From: Azospirillum brasilense
GTDB lineage: Bacteria > Pseudomonadota > Alphaproteobacteria > Azospirillales > Azospirillaceae
Length of the DNA: 64,000 nt
Direction: 5' to 3'
Assembly: GCF_022023855.1 (NCBI RefSeq)
Contig: NZ_CP059449.1
Span: 372,001-436,000, forward strand
The notes below the pieces were generated by a model. It worked only from the letters and a program-made list of their open reading frames with translations, was not told the origin of the DNA and searched no databases. The first letter of the stretch is position 1. Every line of letters starts with the position of its first letter. A program made the position numbers and the translations under genes. This document shows, one piece after another, positions 25,241 through 32,968 of the stretch.

Positions 25241-26002
25241 CTACCGCTCCCAGGCGCGGACGATGGCGTCGATGGTGCCGTTCCGCTTGAGCTTCTCGTA
25301 GGCCGCCTGCAACCGCTCGGCCTTCTCCGCCCGCAGTTTGGGGACGGATATGTAACGCGGCACCATGGCCAAAGGTTTGGGCAGGATCTTGACCGCACTT
25401 GCCCGGCCCTCGCTCTCGGCAAGGTACTTGAGCACCTGCAAATCGCCTGCGATGGCATCGACGCGGCCGAGAAGCAGGCGCCGGAAGGACACGACGTTGC
25501 TGCTGCTGCGGACCTTTTCGAACAGGGACGATCTGTCGAACTCGGGGGTGTACTCGAAGCCCTCGACGACGCCGATCCGCAACCCCTGCAGGTCGTCGAT
25601 CCGCGTGTAGGTGATCTCCGAATTGCTGCGGACCATGAGCACGGTCGCACCGACGCGATAGGGTCCGACCAGATGACCACGCTCCAGACGGCGCGGTGAC
25701 GTGAAGAACTGGAAGGCGACGTCCACCTCGTTCTCATCGTGCGCACGCACCACCTCCGGCCAAGCCATGGGGCGGTGAACCGGGTAGACGCCGATGTCCT
25801 TCAGCATGGCATCGACGATCTCCGTGTCCATTCCCGTGCGCTTGCCGCGCTCGGTGAAATTGTACGGCGGGAAATAGTCCTCGGAGGCAACCGTCCAGTT
25901 CTCCGCGCGCGCCGGAACCACGGCCATAAGCAGGGCCAGAACCAAGGCGGCGACGAGCAATCGCGCCACAGTCGCCAAACACACGCGCACCGTCGTCCTC
26001 AT
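25241..26002 (-). CDS. Periplasmic solute-binding protein (SBP_bac_3 type)
   Basis: 253 aa from the ATG at 26002 with a signal peptide (residues 1-33, ending ARA). It has the amino-acid-type binding-protein pattern: SEDYFPPYNFTERGKRTGMDTEI near the mature N terminus (quoted region, key residues YFPPYNF and G-x-D), then VDVAFQFFTSPRR, LQGLRIGVVEGF and a C-terminal KLKRNGTIDAIVRAW. No permease or ATPase gene is adjacent, so it may be an orphan receptor or sensor subunit. The 142 bp between it and the EF-hand gene (convergent) hold nothing I can identify. Confidence 0.82.
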   Translation of the reverse strand: MRTTVRVCLATVARLLVAALVLALLMAVVPARAENWTVASEDYFPPYNFTERGKRTGMDTEIVDAMLKDIGVYPVHRPMAWPEVVRAHDENEVDVAFQFFTSPRRLERGHLVGPYRVGATVLMVRSNSEITYTRIDDLQGLRIGVVEGFEYTPEFDRSSLFEKVRSSSNVVSFRRLLLGRVDAIAGDLQVLKYLAESEGRASAVKILPKPLAMVPRYISVPKLRAEKAERLQAAYEKLKRNGTIDAIVRAWER

Positions 26003-26144
26003 CAACCCTCTCCGCTCACATCCGGACATCGCCTGTCGCCGGGCACCGCGTACAGGGCAATCCGGTCGTCCTCAACGGGAAAAGAGCGGGCGGGTGTGAT
26101 ATCGCATCGGAGACGGCGCTCAAGGCTTCCTGCCGGGTGCGGAG

Positions 26145-26181
26145 GGGACCGGCTCCGTCCGCAAACGGGGGAACCGGTCCC
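26145..26181 (-). terminator. Hairpin downstream of ribB
   Basis: GGGACCGG (26145-26152) pairs with CCGGTCCC (26174-26181) around a 21-base loop, 20 bases beyond the ribB stop. There is no U-run, so it is a weak intrinsic terminator or an mRNA 3' stabiliser. Confidence 0.4.
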
Positions 26182-26201
26182 ACTCACTCAACCGAGGCCG
26201 G

Positions 26202-26888
26202 TCAGGCGGCGGCGCGCAAGCGCATCGCCCCGACCAGATCCTCGATGCTCACCACCGGCATGCCGTGGCGCTCGGCGAAAGCCACCAGTTCGGGCAGGCG
26301 GGCCATGGTGCCGTCGGGGTTCATCACCTCGCACAGCACCCCCGCTGGACGGCGCCCGGCTAGGGTGGTCAGCTCGATGGTCGCCTCGGTATGGCCGCGC
26401 CGCGCCACCAGCCCGTCGGCGTGCGCGCGGATCGGGAAGACGTGGCCCGGCCGGGCGAGGTCCTCCGGCCGGCAGCCGTCGGCGATGGCGGTGCGGATGG
26501 TGGTCACCCGGTCGGCCGCCGACACGCCCGTGGACACGCCTTCCCGCGCCTCGATGGAGACGGTGAAGGCGGTGCCGAAGCGCGCGGTGTTGCTGCCGAC
26601 CATGGGTGGCAGGTCGAGGCGGCGCGCGTCGGCGTCGGTCAGGATCAGGCAGACGATCCCCGACCCTTCGCGGATCAGCAGGGCCATCTGTTCGGCGGTG
26701 ATGGTTTCGGCGGCGTAGATCACGTCGCCTTCGTTCTCGCGGTCCTCGTCATCCACGACGACGACCCCGCCGCCCTTGCGGATGGCCTCCACGGCGCGCA
26801 TCACCCGCTCCTCGGCGGTGCCGAAGCGGTCGAGAAAGCCGGTGGCGGACGCGGTGGAAAGCGGTTTGCCGACAAAGGTCTGATTCAT
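26202..26888 (-). CDS. ribB: 3,4-dihydroxy-2-butanone-4-phosphate synthase
   Basis: 228 aa from the ATG at 26888 (GGAG 8 bases upstream; a GTG at 26897 is also in frame). It makes the four-carbon riboflavin precursor from ribulose 5-phosphate. Motifs [16 protein letters not shown] (acidic metal site), [22 protein letters not shown] and [16 protein letters not shown] are all present. There is no RibA (GTP cyclohydrolase II) fusion, so it is the monofunctional form. A stand-alone ribB under an FMN riboswitch is a common arrangement in alphaproteobacteria, and the riboswitch lies 154 bases upstream. Confidence 0.95.
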   Translation of the reverse strand: MNQTFVGKPLSTASATGFLDRFGTAEERVMRAVEAIRKGGGVVVVDDEDRENEGDVIYAAETITAEQMALLIREGSGIVCLILTDADARRLDLPPMVGSNTARFGTAFTVSIEAREGVSTGVSAADRVTTIRTAIADGCRPEDLARPGHVFPIRAHADGLVARRGHTEATIELTTLAGRRPAGVLCEVMNPDGTMARLPELVAFAERHGMPVVSIEDLVGAMRLRAAA

Positions 26889-27041
26889 GGTTCTCACTCC
26901 GGTTGGGGCGAGCCTGAATCAGGGCGCAAAGAGACATCCGGCGGCGCACGGGATGCCCCGCGCGGACCGCCGTCGCAGGCCAGCGCACGCGGGCCGCGCC
27001 CCACGCCATGCGCAGCGGGCGGACCACGGTCGATGACCGGC

Positions 27042-27187
27042 TCGTCCTCTTCCATCCGGACTGTCACCGTCGGCTCCGGCCTTGAACCGGATCTGCTGAC
27101 CTCCCGGCCTGACGGCCGGGAGCGCTCGCGGGCTCCCCCTCTTGCGAGGGGCTACCGCCGGTCGGGATTTTCACCCTGCCCTGAGAA
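27042..27187 (-). promoter_or_regulatory. FMN riboswitch (RFN element)
   Basis: Reading the minus strand from 27187, the sequence starts TCTCAGGGCAGGGTGAAA, continues TCCCGACCGGCGGTAG, has the variable G/C-rich hairpins (GCCCGCGAGC and a CCCGGCCGTCAGGCCGGG hairpin), then GTCAGCAGATCCGGT, GCCGACGGTGACAGTCCGGA and GAAGAGGACG. This is the full RFN consensus in order. It controls ribB by FMN binding. The 150 bases between aptamer and start codon would hold the expression platform; I could not assign an unambiguous terminator there. Confidence 0.95.
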
Positions 27188-27255
27188 CAAGCGTCTGTTG
27201 CGCCGCCCCTGGATGGGGACGGCCCCGCCAGCGTCCCCCAGCGGGCCGGGCAAAG

Positions 27256-28944
27256 TCAAGACCGCTTCGCCCCGCCGACCGGCCCCTCGGTCCGGCGCAG
27301 CAGGTAGTCCAGCCCGCCCAGCCGGTACCAGCGGTAGCCGTAGGGCTCCAGCACCAGGCGATGCCGCCCGTCCTCCTCGGGGTCGTTGTGGTCCTCGGCC
27401 AGCAGATTGACCAGCCGCGGCGATTCCCCCGTGCCATCGACGGCCAACGCGACCTCGTGGGGACGGTCGTCGAGGTTGTGGACGACGAGCACGGAGTTGT
27501 TGCGCCAGTCGTAGCGGATCGCCAGCACCGCGTTCGACCCGGAGGGCAGCACCTGATAGTCGCCCCAGCCGATTTCCGGGCATTCCTTGCGCATGCGGAT
27601 GATGCGCTCGGTCCAGTTCAGCAGGGCCGACGGCTCGCGGCGTTGGTGGGCGGCGTTGATCCGCTCATAGCCGTAGGCGCCACCGCTGATGACCGGGTGG
27701 ACGGGGTCGTCCGCCTTGGTGAAGCCGCCTTGCGGCTCGTCCGACCACTGCATGGGGGTGCGGGCGCACTCGCGCTCCGGCAGGGACAGGTCGTCGCCCA
27801 TGCCGATCTCGTCGCCGTAGCGCAGCACAGGCGTGCCGGGCAGCGTGAACAGCAGGCTGTAGGCCAGCTCCAGCCAGCGCCGGTCGCCGCGCAGCATCGG
27901 GGCCAGCCGGCGCCGGATGCCGCGGTCGTAGAGTTGCATGTCCTTGTCCGGCCCGAACGCGTCGAAGACGCGCTTGCGCTGCGCCTCGGTCAGGCGACCG
28001 AGGTCCAACTCGTCGTGGTTGCGCAGGAACAGGCCCCACTGGTTGGTGCTGGGGCGCGGCACCCGGGTGACGTCCAGGGCCTTGGCCAGCGGCCGCGTGT
28101 CCGCCGTCGCCAGCGCGTAGAACAGGGTCTGGTTGACCTGGAAATTGAAGACCATGTGCATGCGGTCGCCGTCGTCGCCGAAATACTCCTGGTCGATGTC
28201 CGGCAGCACGTTGGCCTCCGCGAGCAGCACGGCGTCGCCGCACCGCCACTGCACGAACTCCCGGAAGGTGCGGAGCATGTCGAACTGCTGCTTGGGCTTC
28301 TTCACCTCCGGCCCCTTGGTCGCGATGACGAAGGGCACGGCGTCCATGCGGAAGCCCGACACGCCCAGCTCGATCCAGAAGCCCATCACCTTCAGCAGTT
28401 CGGCCTGCACCTCCGGGTTGGTGGTGTTCAGGTCCGGCTGGAACTCGTAGAAGCGGTGGAAGTAGTAGGCGCGGGCCTCCTTGTCCCAGCTCCAGGTCGT
28501 CTTCTGCACGCCGGGAAAGACGACGCCCTGGTCGGCGTCGGCCGGCTTCTTGTCCGACCACACGTACCAGTCCCGGTAGGGGGACTCCGGGTCCTTGCGC
28601 GCCGCCTGGAACCAGGGATGCTGGTCCGAGGTGTGATTGACCACGAGATCGATGATGACGCGGATGCCGCGCTGTTTGCAGGCGTGGCTGAACTCCACGA
28701 AGTCGCCCAGCGTGCCGTAGCGCGGATCGACGTTGTAGTAATCGGAAACGTCATAGCCGTGGTCCCGCATCGGCGACGGCTGGAACGGCCCCAGCCAGAC
28801 GCAGGTCACGCCCAGCCCCTGCAGATAGTCCAGCCGGCGCTGCAAGCCCTGGAAATCGCCGACGCCGTCGCCGTTGGCGTCCATGAAGCTGCCGACCGAC
28901 AGGTTGTAGATGACCGCGTTCTTGTACCAGAGATCCTTGATCAT
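27256..28944 (-). CDS. GH13 alpha-amylase-family protein, trehalose synthase (TreS)-like
   Basis: A 562-aa protein of trehalose-synthase length. The GH13 barrel motifs are DLVVNHTSDQHPWF (region I), GFRMDAVPF (nucleophile Asp201), LLAEANV (acid/base Glu243) and FLRNHDEL (Asp311). RNHDELDL and the YFGDDGDRMHM stretch are typical of TreS (maltose to trehalose isomerase) more than of amylases. There is no fused maltokinase domain. No glg or other trehalose genes are adjacent. The likely role is compatible-solute or storage-sugar metabolism. The upstream region has an inverted repeat and a divergent RTX gene. Confidence 0.85.
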   Translation of the reverse strand: MIKDLWYKNAVIYNLSVGSFMDANGDGVGDFQGLQRRLDYLQGLGVTCVWLGPFQPSPMRDHGYDVSDYYNVDPRYGTLGDFVEFSHACKQRGIRVIIDLVVNHTSDQHPWFQAARKDPESPYRDWYVWSDKKPADADQGVVFPGVQKTTWSWDKEARAYYFHRFYEFQPDLNTTNPEVQAELLKVMGFWIELGVSGFRMDAVPFVIATKGPEVKKPKQQFDMLRTFREFVQWRCGDAVLLAEANVLPDIDQEYFGDDGDRMHMVFNFQVNQTLFYALATADTRPLAKALDVTRVPRPSTNQWGLFLRNHDELDLGRLTEAQRKRVFDAFGPDKDMQLYDRGIRRRLAPMLRGDRRWLELAYSLLFTLPGTPVLRYGDEIGMGDDLSLPERECARTPMQWSDEPQGGFTKADDPVHPVISGGAYGYERINAAHQRREPSALLNWTERIIRMRKECPEIGWGDYQVLPSGSNAVLAIRYDWRNNSVLVVHNLDDRPHEVALAVDGTGESPRLVNLLAEDHNDPEEDGRHRLVLEPYGYRWYRLGGLDYLLRRTEGPVGGAKRS

Positions 28945-28988
28945 GGCCCGCCCCGCCTTGGACGCGGCGCCCGCCGCCGCTCGTCCTA

Positions 28989-29066
28989 GGCCCTAACAGG
29001 GCCGACCGGCCGAGGTCCCGCCACCCCGCCGCGCCAACCGTAAGGGGGTGTCCTACGCCCTTAGGA
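28989..29066. promoter_or_regulatory. Inverted repeats in the treS-like/RTX divergent region
   Basis: GGCCCT-AAC-AGGGCC (28989-29003) is a short perfect hairpin. Further right, TAAGGG (29041-29046) and CCCTTA (29057-29062) form an inverted repeat with an 10-11 base spacer, of the size of a response-regulator operator. An A/T-rich stretch GGTTAATGTATAGTTAAGG follows at about 29071-29089 and may contain the RTX promoter. Confidence 0.35.
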
Positions 29067-29158
29067 AAAAGGTTAATGTATAGTTAAGGTCACAAGAAAG
29101 CCTTCTATCTTGCCCGCATGATGTCCCCCAAGACGCACAGAACCAGGGGAATCGTGCC

Positions 29159-30364
29159 ATGAAGCGTGCCATGCGCCAGACCGCCGCCCAGAACGGCACC
29201 GCCCAGAACATCGCCAATCAGGGCGGCACCGGCCAGACCACCACGACGCAGGCCGTCAGCTACGCCTACGGGAACAACGCCGGTGCCCTGGCGGCGGCTC
29301 CCGCGGCGCCGGTTCCCACCAGCTTCGCCCCGGTGACCATCAACTACGCGGAAACGCGGGCGGACGGCGGCTTCGGCTGGGACGTGAAGTACGACCTCGC
29401 CTTCGATGGCACGGCCTTCACCGTGCAAACCCGCATCCATCTGACCGGCGACGACGCCGGCGCGCTGAAGCAGGTCTGGGAGCAGGGGATCGAAGGGATC
29501 TGGGGCGACAAGTACAGCCTGTCGGACGGCACCAGCAGCTATGCCATCCGCTTCGACGTGCAGTTCGTGTCGGCCGGGAACCAGCATTACAACGTGAACG
29601 TCAGCAACAGCTACGGGCGCTGCGACATGCTGAACTGGTGCACCCAGACCGACTGGGGTCCCGATTACCAGGACGAGCTGGCGGCCCATGAGTTCGGGCA
29701 CATGATCGGCGCCTTCGACGAGTATGCGGGCGGAGCCACCTACGGCAACTTCGCCGCCACCGGCACCATCATGTCGGACCTGACCCCGACGCTGCGTCCC
29801 AATTACATGAACTCCATCGACTATTACGCCGAGCAGTTCACCGGCAAGACTTTCCAGATCGTCGAGATCCCGAAGAACCTGACGCTGACCGGCAACACAT
29901 GGGCCGACAGCCTCTATGGCGGAGCGGGCAACGACACGCTGAGCGGGCTCAGCGGCAACGACCAGCTGTTCGGAGGTGCCGGCAACGACCTTCTGTGGGG
30001 CGACGCCGGAAACGACACGCTGCGCGGACAGGCCGGCAACGACGCGCTCCATGGCGGCTCGGGCGCCGACCTGCTGATGGGGGACGAGGGGAACGACACG
30101 CTGTGGGGCGATGCCGGCAACGACACGCTGTGGGGCGGCTCGGGGGCGGACCTGTTCGTCTTCACGCGCGGCGGCGGTCAGGACCGCATCGCCGATTTCA
30201 GCCGCACGCAGAACGACCGCATCCAGATCGCCTCCAACATGACCTACCGGCTGGGATCGGACGGCAGCGGCAGCGCCCTGCTCGACTTCGGCGGCGGCGA
30301 CCGGTTGACCCTGGCCGGCATCGCTCCGAACCAGCTCACCTCGGCCTTCTTCACCTACGGCTGA
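29159..30364 (+). CDS. RTX-type Ca2+-binding protein with zincin-like HExxH motif
   Basis: A 401-aa protein without a signal peptide. The N-terminal domain has LAAHEFGHMIGAFDEYAG (about residues 175-192), an HExxHxxGxxDEY motif like that of secreted zinc metallopeptidases. About residues 255-345 hold nine-residue RTX repeats (GGAGNDTL, GGSGADLL and variants), then a C-terminal FTRGGGQDRIADFSR segment typical of type I secreted proteins. It should leave the cell by a type I exporter, none of which is encoded here, and fold on Ca2+ outside. Its last 10 bases overlap the 3' end of rsmD on the other strand. Confidence 0.85.
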   Translation: MKRAMRQTAAQNGTAQNIANQGGTGQTTTTQAVSYAYGNNAGALAAAPAAPVPTSFAPVTINYAETRADGGFGWDVKYDLAFDGTAFTVQTRIHLTGDDAGALKQVWEQGIEGIWGDKYSLSDGTSSYAIRFDVQFVSAGNQHYNVNVSNSYGRCDMLNWCTQTDWGPDYQDELAAHEFGHMIGAFDEYAGGATYGNFAATGTIMSDLTPTLRPNYMNSIDYYAEQFTGKTFQIVEIPKNLTLTGNTWADSLYGGAGNDTLSGLSGNDQLFGGAGNDLLWGDAGNDTLRGQAGNDALHGGSGADLLMGDEGNDTLWGDAGNDTLWGGSGADLFVFTRGGGQDRIADFSRTQNDRIQIASNMTYRLGSDGSGSALLDFGGGDRLTLAGIAPNQLTSAFFTYG

Positions 30365-30933
30365 GGCAGCCCGTAACGCAGGAACTGGACACGGGTGTCG
30401 CCGTAACGGCGCTCGTCCAGCTCCGCGAAGCCGGGCGGCAGGGGCAGCGGATCGCGCCCGGCGACCTCGACCACCAGGATGGCACCGGGGGCCAGCCAGC
30501 CGGCCTTCGCCAGCCCGGCCAGCGCCCGCGGCGCCAGATCCTGGCCGTAGGGCGGGTCGAGGAAGCCCAGCGTGCAGGAGCGGCTTGGCGGAGGCGGCGG
30601 GCGGGTGGCGTCGGCGCGCAGGACCGCGGCGTTCGCCCCCTCCCCCAACGCCGCGACGTTGGCCCGCACGGCCTCCAAGGCGGCGCGGCCCAGGTCGAGG
30701 AAGCTGGCGTGGGCGGCCCCGCGGGACAGCGACTCCAGCCCCAGGGCGCCGGTTCCGCAGAAGGCGTCCACGACGACGGCGCCCTCCAGCAGGTCGGCGC
30801 CGTCCGGCCCCCAGTCGGCGTGGGACAGGATGTTGAACAGGGATTCACGGGTGCGGTCGGTGGTCGGCCGCGTGTCGCTCCCCCCCGGGGCGGCCAGCCG
30901 CCGCCCGCGGTGCTTACCGCCGACGATCCGCAC
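30355..30933 (-). CDS. rsmD: 16S rRNA (guanine(966)-N2)-methyltransferase
   Basis: 192 aa from a GTG start (VRIVGGKHRGRRL, the normal RsmD beginning MRIIxGxxRG). The SAM-binding motif is VVDAFCGTGALGLESLSRGA and the catalytic motif is FLDPPYGQDL. It methylates G966 of 16S rRNA. Its start lies inside the 3' end of rluB (20-base overlap), showing an rluB-rsmD operon, the usual alphaproteobacterial pair. The product is slightly divergent, with a run of five prolines (about residues 113-117). Confidence 0.93.
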   Translation of the reverse strand: MRIVGGKHRGRRLAAPGGSDTRPTTDRTRESLFNILSHADWGPDGADLLEGAVVVDAFCGTGALGLESLSRGAAHASFLDLGRAALEAVRANVAALGEGANAAVLRADATRPPPPPSRSCTLGFLDPPYGQDLAPRALAGLAKAGWLAPGAILVVEVAGRDPLPLPPGFAELDERRYGDTRVQFLRYGLPQP

Positions 30934-32125
30934 GGGTCCGCTCCGGCCCCCGGCCACCGCCCTCGGAAGACGCGCCACCGCCGCCGCGCGGCTTCGGCCC
31001 CGGCTTCCCGCCGCCGGGCTTTCCGCCCTTCAGCGTCAGCGTGCCGGGCTTGCCCGCCGGCTTGCCGTCCGGTTTGTTGGAAGCGGGCTTGGCGGAGGCG
31101 GGCTTGGCGGACGCGTAGCCGCCCGAGGCCGGCTTGGCCGGGCCCCGCCGGTCGGACGCGGCCTTCGGCTCCGCCTTGGCCCAGCCGGCCTTGGCGTCGC
31201 GCGGCTTGGATGCCTTCGCCGGAGCGGCGGAACGGCCCTTGGCGCCTTCGACGCCGGCACTCTCAGTCTTGGCAGTCTTGGCGGCAGAGGACTTACCGGC
31301 ACCCTTGGCCTTGCCATCCTCCGCCGGATCGGCGCCGGTGAAGAATCGGGACACCTGCTCGCGCACGACGCGCTTCGGCACCTCCTCGACGGCGCTCTCC
31401 TCCAGCTTGCCGAGCTGGAAGGGGCCGTAGGCGACGCGGATCAGCCGGTTCACCTGGAGGTCCAGCGCCTCCATCACCTTGCGGATCTCGCGGTTCTTGC
31501 CTTCCTTCAGGCTGACGGTCAGCCAGGCGTTGCGGCCCTGGATGCGGTCCAGAACGGCTTCGATGGGACCGTACTTCACCCCCTCGATGGTCGGTCCCTT
31601 CGCCAGCTCGGCCAGCTTCACCTCGTTCACCTCGCCGAAGACGCGCACGCGGTAGCGGCGGGTCCAGCCGGTGGCCGGCAGTTCCAGGAAGCGGGCCAGC
31701 TCGCCGTCGTTGGTCAGCAGCAGCAGCCCTTCGGTCGTCAGGTCGAGCCGACCGACCGAGATGACGCGCGGCATGTCCGACGGCAGCCGTTCGAAGACGG
31801 TGGTGCGTCCCTTCTCGTCGCGGGCGGTGGTGACCAGCCCGGACGGCTTGTAATAGCGCCACAGCCGCGCCGGCTCCGGCTCGGGGATGACCTTGCCGTC
31901 CACCTGCACGACGTCGCCGGACCGCACGACGCAGGCCGGGCTATCCAGGGTCGTGCCGTTGACGGCCACGCGGCCGTCGGTGATCCAGCGCTCGGCGTCG
32001 CGGCGCGAGCACAGGCCCGCGCGCGCCAGCCGCTTGGCGATGCGCTCGCCGGCATCGGGCTCGCCCGCGTCCGCATCGGCGGCGCCGGGCATGGCTTTGG
32101 AATGTTCGAAATCGGGGGTGTCCAT
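30914..32125 (-). CDS. rluB: Pseudouridine synthase RluB-type with long basic tail
   Basis: 403 aa from the ATG at 32125. The N-terminal S4 domain (about residues 25-75) contains RIAKRLARAGLCSRRDAERWI, followed by the catalytic GRLDLTTEGLLLLTNDGEL (Asp) and the EGKNREIRKVMEALDLQVNRLIR motif of the RsuA/RluB/RluE/RluF group. It is expected to make pseudouridine 2605 of 23S rRNA. Residues about 265-403 are a low-complexity Ala/Lys/Pro/Gly-rich tail, common in alphaproteobacterial RluB and probably RNA-binding. The start is not supported by a strong ribosome-binding site. Confidence 0.92.
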   Translation of the reverse strand: MDTPDFEHSKAMPGAADADAGEPDAGERIAKRLARAGLCSRRDAERWITDGRVAVNGTTLDSPACVVRSGDVVQVDGKVIPEPEPARLWRYYKPSGLVTTARDEKGRTTVFERLPSDMPRVISVGRLDLTTEGLLLLTNDGELARFLELPATGWTRRYRVRVFGEVNEVKLAELAKGPTIEGVKYGPIEAVLDRIQGRNAWLTVSLKEGKNREIRKVMEALDLQVNRLIRVAYGPFQLGKLEESAVEEVPKRVVREQVSRFFTGADPAEDGKAKGAGKSSAAKTAKTESAGVEGAKGRSAAPAKASKPRDAKAGWAKAEPKAASDRRGPAKPASGGYASAKPASAKPASNKPDGKPAGKPGTLTLKGGKPGGGKPGPKPRGGGGASSEGGGRGPERTRADRRR

Positions 32126-32185
32126 GGGCACGGACCATAGGGCTTGCAAGCCCCGCCCGCAACCCACGGCACGGGGTCCCCGGCG

Positions 32186-32395
32186 TTATTCTTCGAGGCG
32201 GAAGCCGACCTTCATCACCACCTGGAAGTGGGCGACCTTTCCACCGCTGACGTGGCCGCGGATCTCGCCCACCTCGAACCAGTCGACGTTCTTCAGCGTC
32301 TTGGACGCCCGCTCGATGCCGTTGCGGATGGCGTCGTCGATGGTGGTCTCGGCGGTGCCGACGATTTCCACCTTCTTGTAGACATGGTTGCTCAT
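32186..32395 (-). CDS. Dodecin family flavin-binding protein
   Basis: A 69-aa protein matching the dodecin fold: KKVEIVGTAETTIDDAIRNGI, then SKTLKNVDWFEVGEIRGHV and HFQVVMKVGFRLEE. Trp39 and Gln58 correspond to the isoalloxazine-stacking Trp and the hydrogen-bonding Gln. Dodecins assemble into hollow 12-mers that store or buffer FMN/riboflavin or CoA. The neighbouring ribB/FMN riboswitch is 5 kb away. It is a single gene between rluB and tadA. Confidence 0.95.
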   Translation of the reverse strand: MSNHVYKKVEIVGTAETTIDDAIRNGIERASKTLKNVDWFEVGEIRGHVSGGKVAHFQVVMKVGFRLEE

Positions 32396-32487
32396 GGATG
32401 TCCTCCCTGTTCCGTCCGATGCTTAACAACGCCGGAGGGCGTTCCGCGGCTTGACGAAAACAGGGAGCGCCGGGCAGGGTGCCCCGC

Positions 32488-32949
32488 ATGAGCCGCCCCC
32501 CCTCCCCCATGGACATCGCCTTCGACGAGGCCGAAGCCGCCGCATCCCGCGGGGAGGTGCCGGTGGGTGCGGTCGTGGTCGATCCGGCGACCGGCGCCGT
32601 GCTGGCTCGCGCCGGCAACCGGACCGAGGAGCTGAACGACCCCACCGCCCACGCCGAGGTGCTGGCGATCCGCGCCGCCTGCGCCGCTCTGGGCGAGCCG
32701 CGCCTGCCGGGGCTGGACCTGTATGTGACGCTGGAACCCTGCGCGCTGTGCGCCGCTGCAATCAGCTTCGCCCGGCTGCGCCGGATCTACTTCGGCGCCT
32801 ACGACCCCAAGGGCGGCGGGGTGGAGCACGGCCCCCGTTTCTACCACCAGCCGACCTGCCACCACGCCCCGGACGTCTACGGCGGCATCGACGAGACGCG
32901 GGCGGGGGCGATGCTGCGGGCGTTCTTCAGAGATCGCCGCCCCGGTTGA
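32488..32949 (+). CDS. tadA: tRNA-specific adenosine deaminase
   Basis: 153 aa; a GTG nine bases upstream is also in frame. It contains the zinc-deaminase motifs HAEVLAIR (His55, catalytic Glu57) and EPCALCAAAI (Cys85, Cys88). TadA converts A34 to inosine in tRNA-Arg(ACG) and is essential. The C-terminal part has YFGAYDPKGGGVEHG and ends with the usual aromatic helix (MLRAFFRDRRPG). It runs divergently from dodecin and convergently to the M48 operon. Confidence 0.94.
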   Translation: MSRPPSPMDIAFDEAEAAASRGEVPVGAVVVDPATGAVLARAGNRTEELNDPTAHAEVLAIRAACAALGEPRLPGLDLYVTLEPCALCAAAISFARLRRIYFGAYDPKGGGVEHGPRFYHQPTCHHAPDVYGGIDETRAGAMLRAFFRDRRPG

Positions 32950-32968
32950 GTACCGGGGCGGCGTTTCG

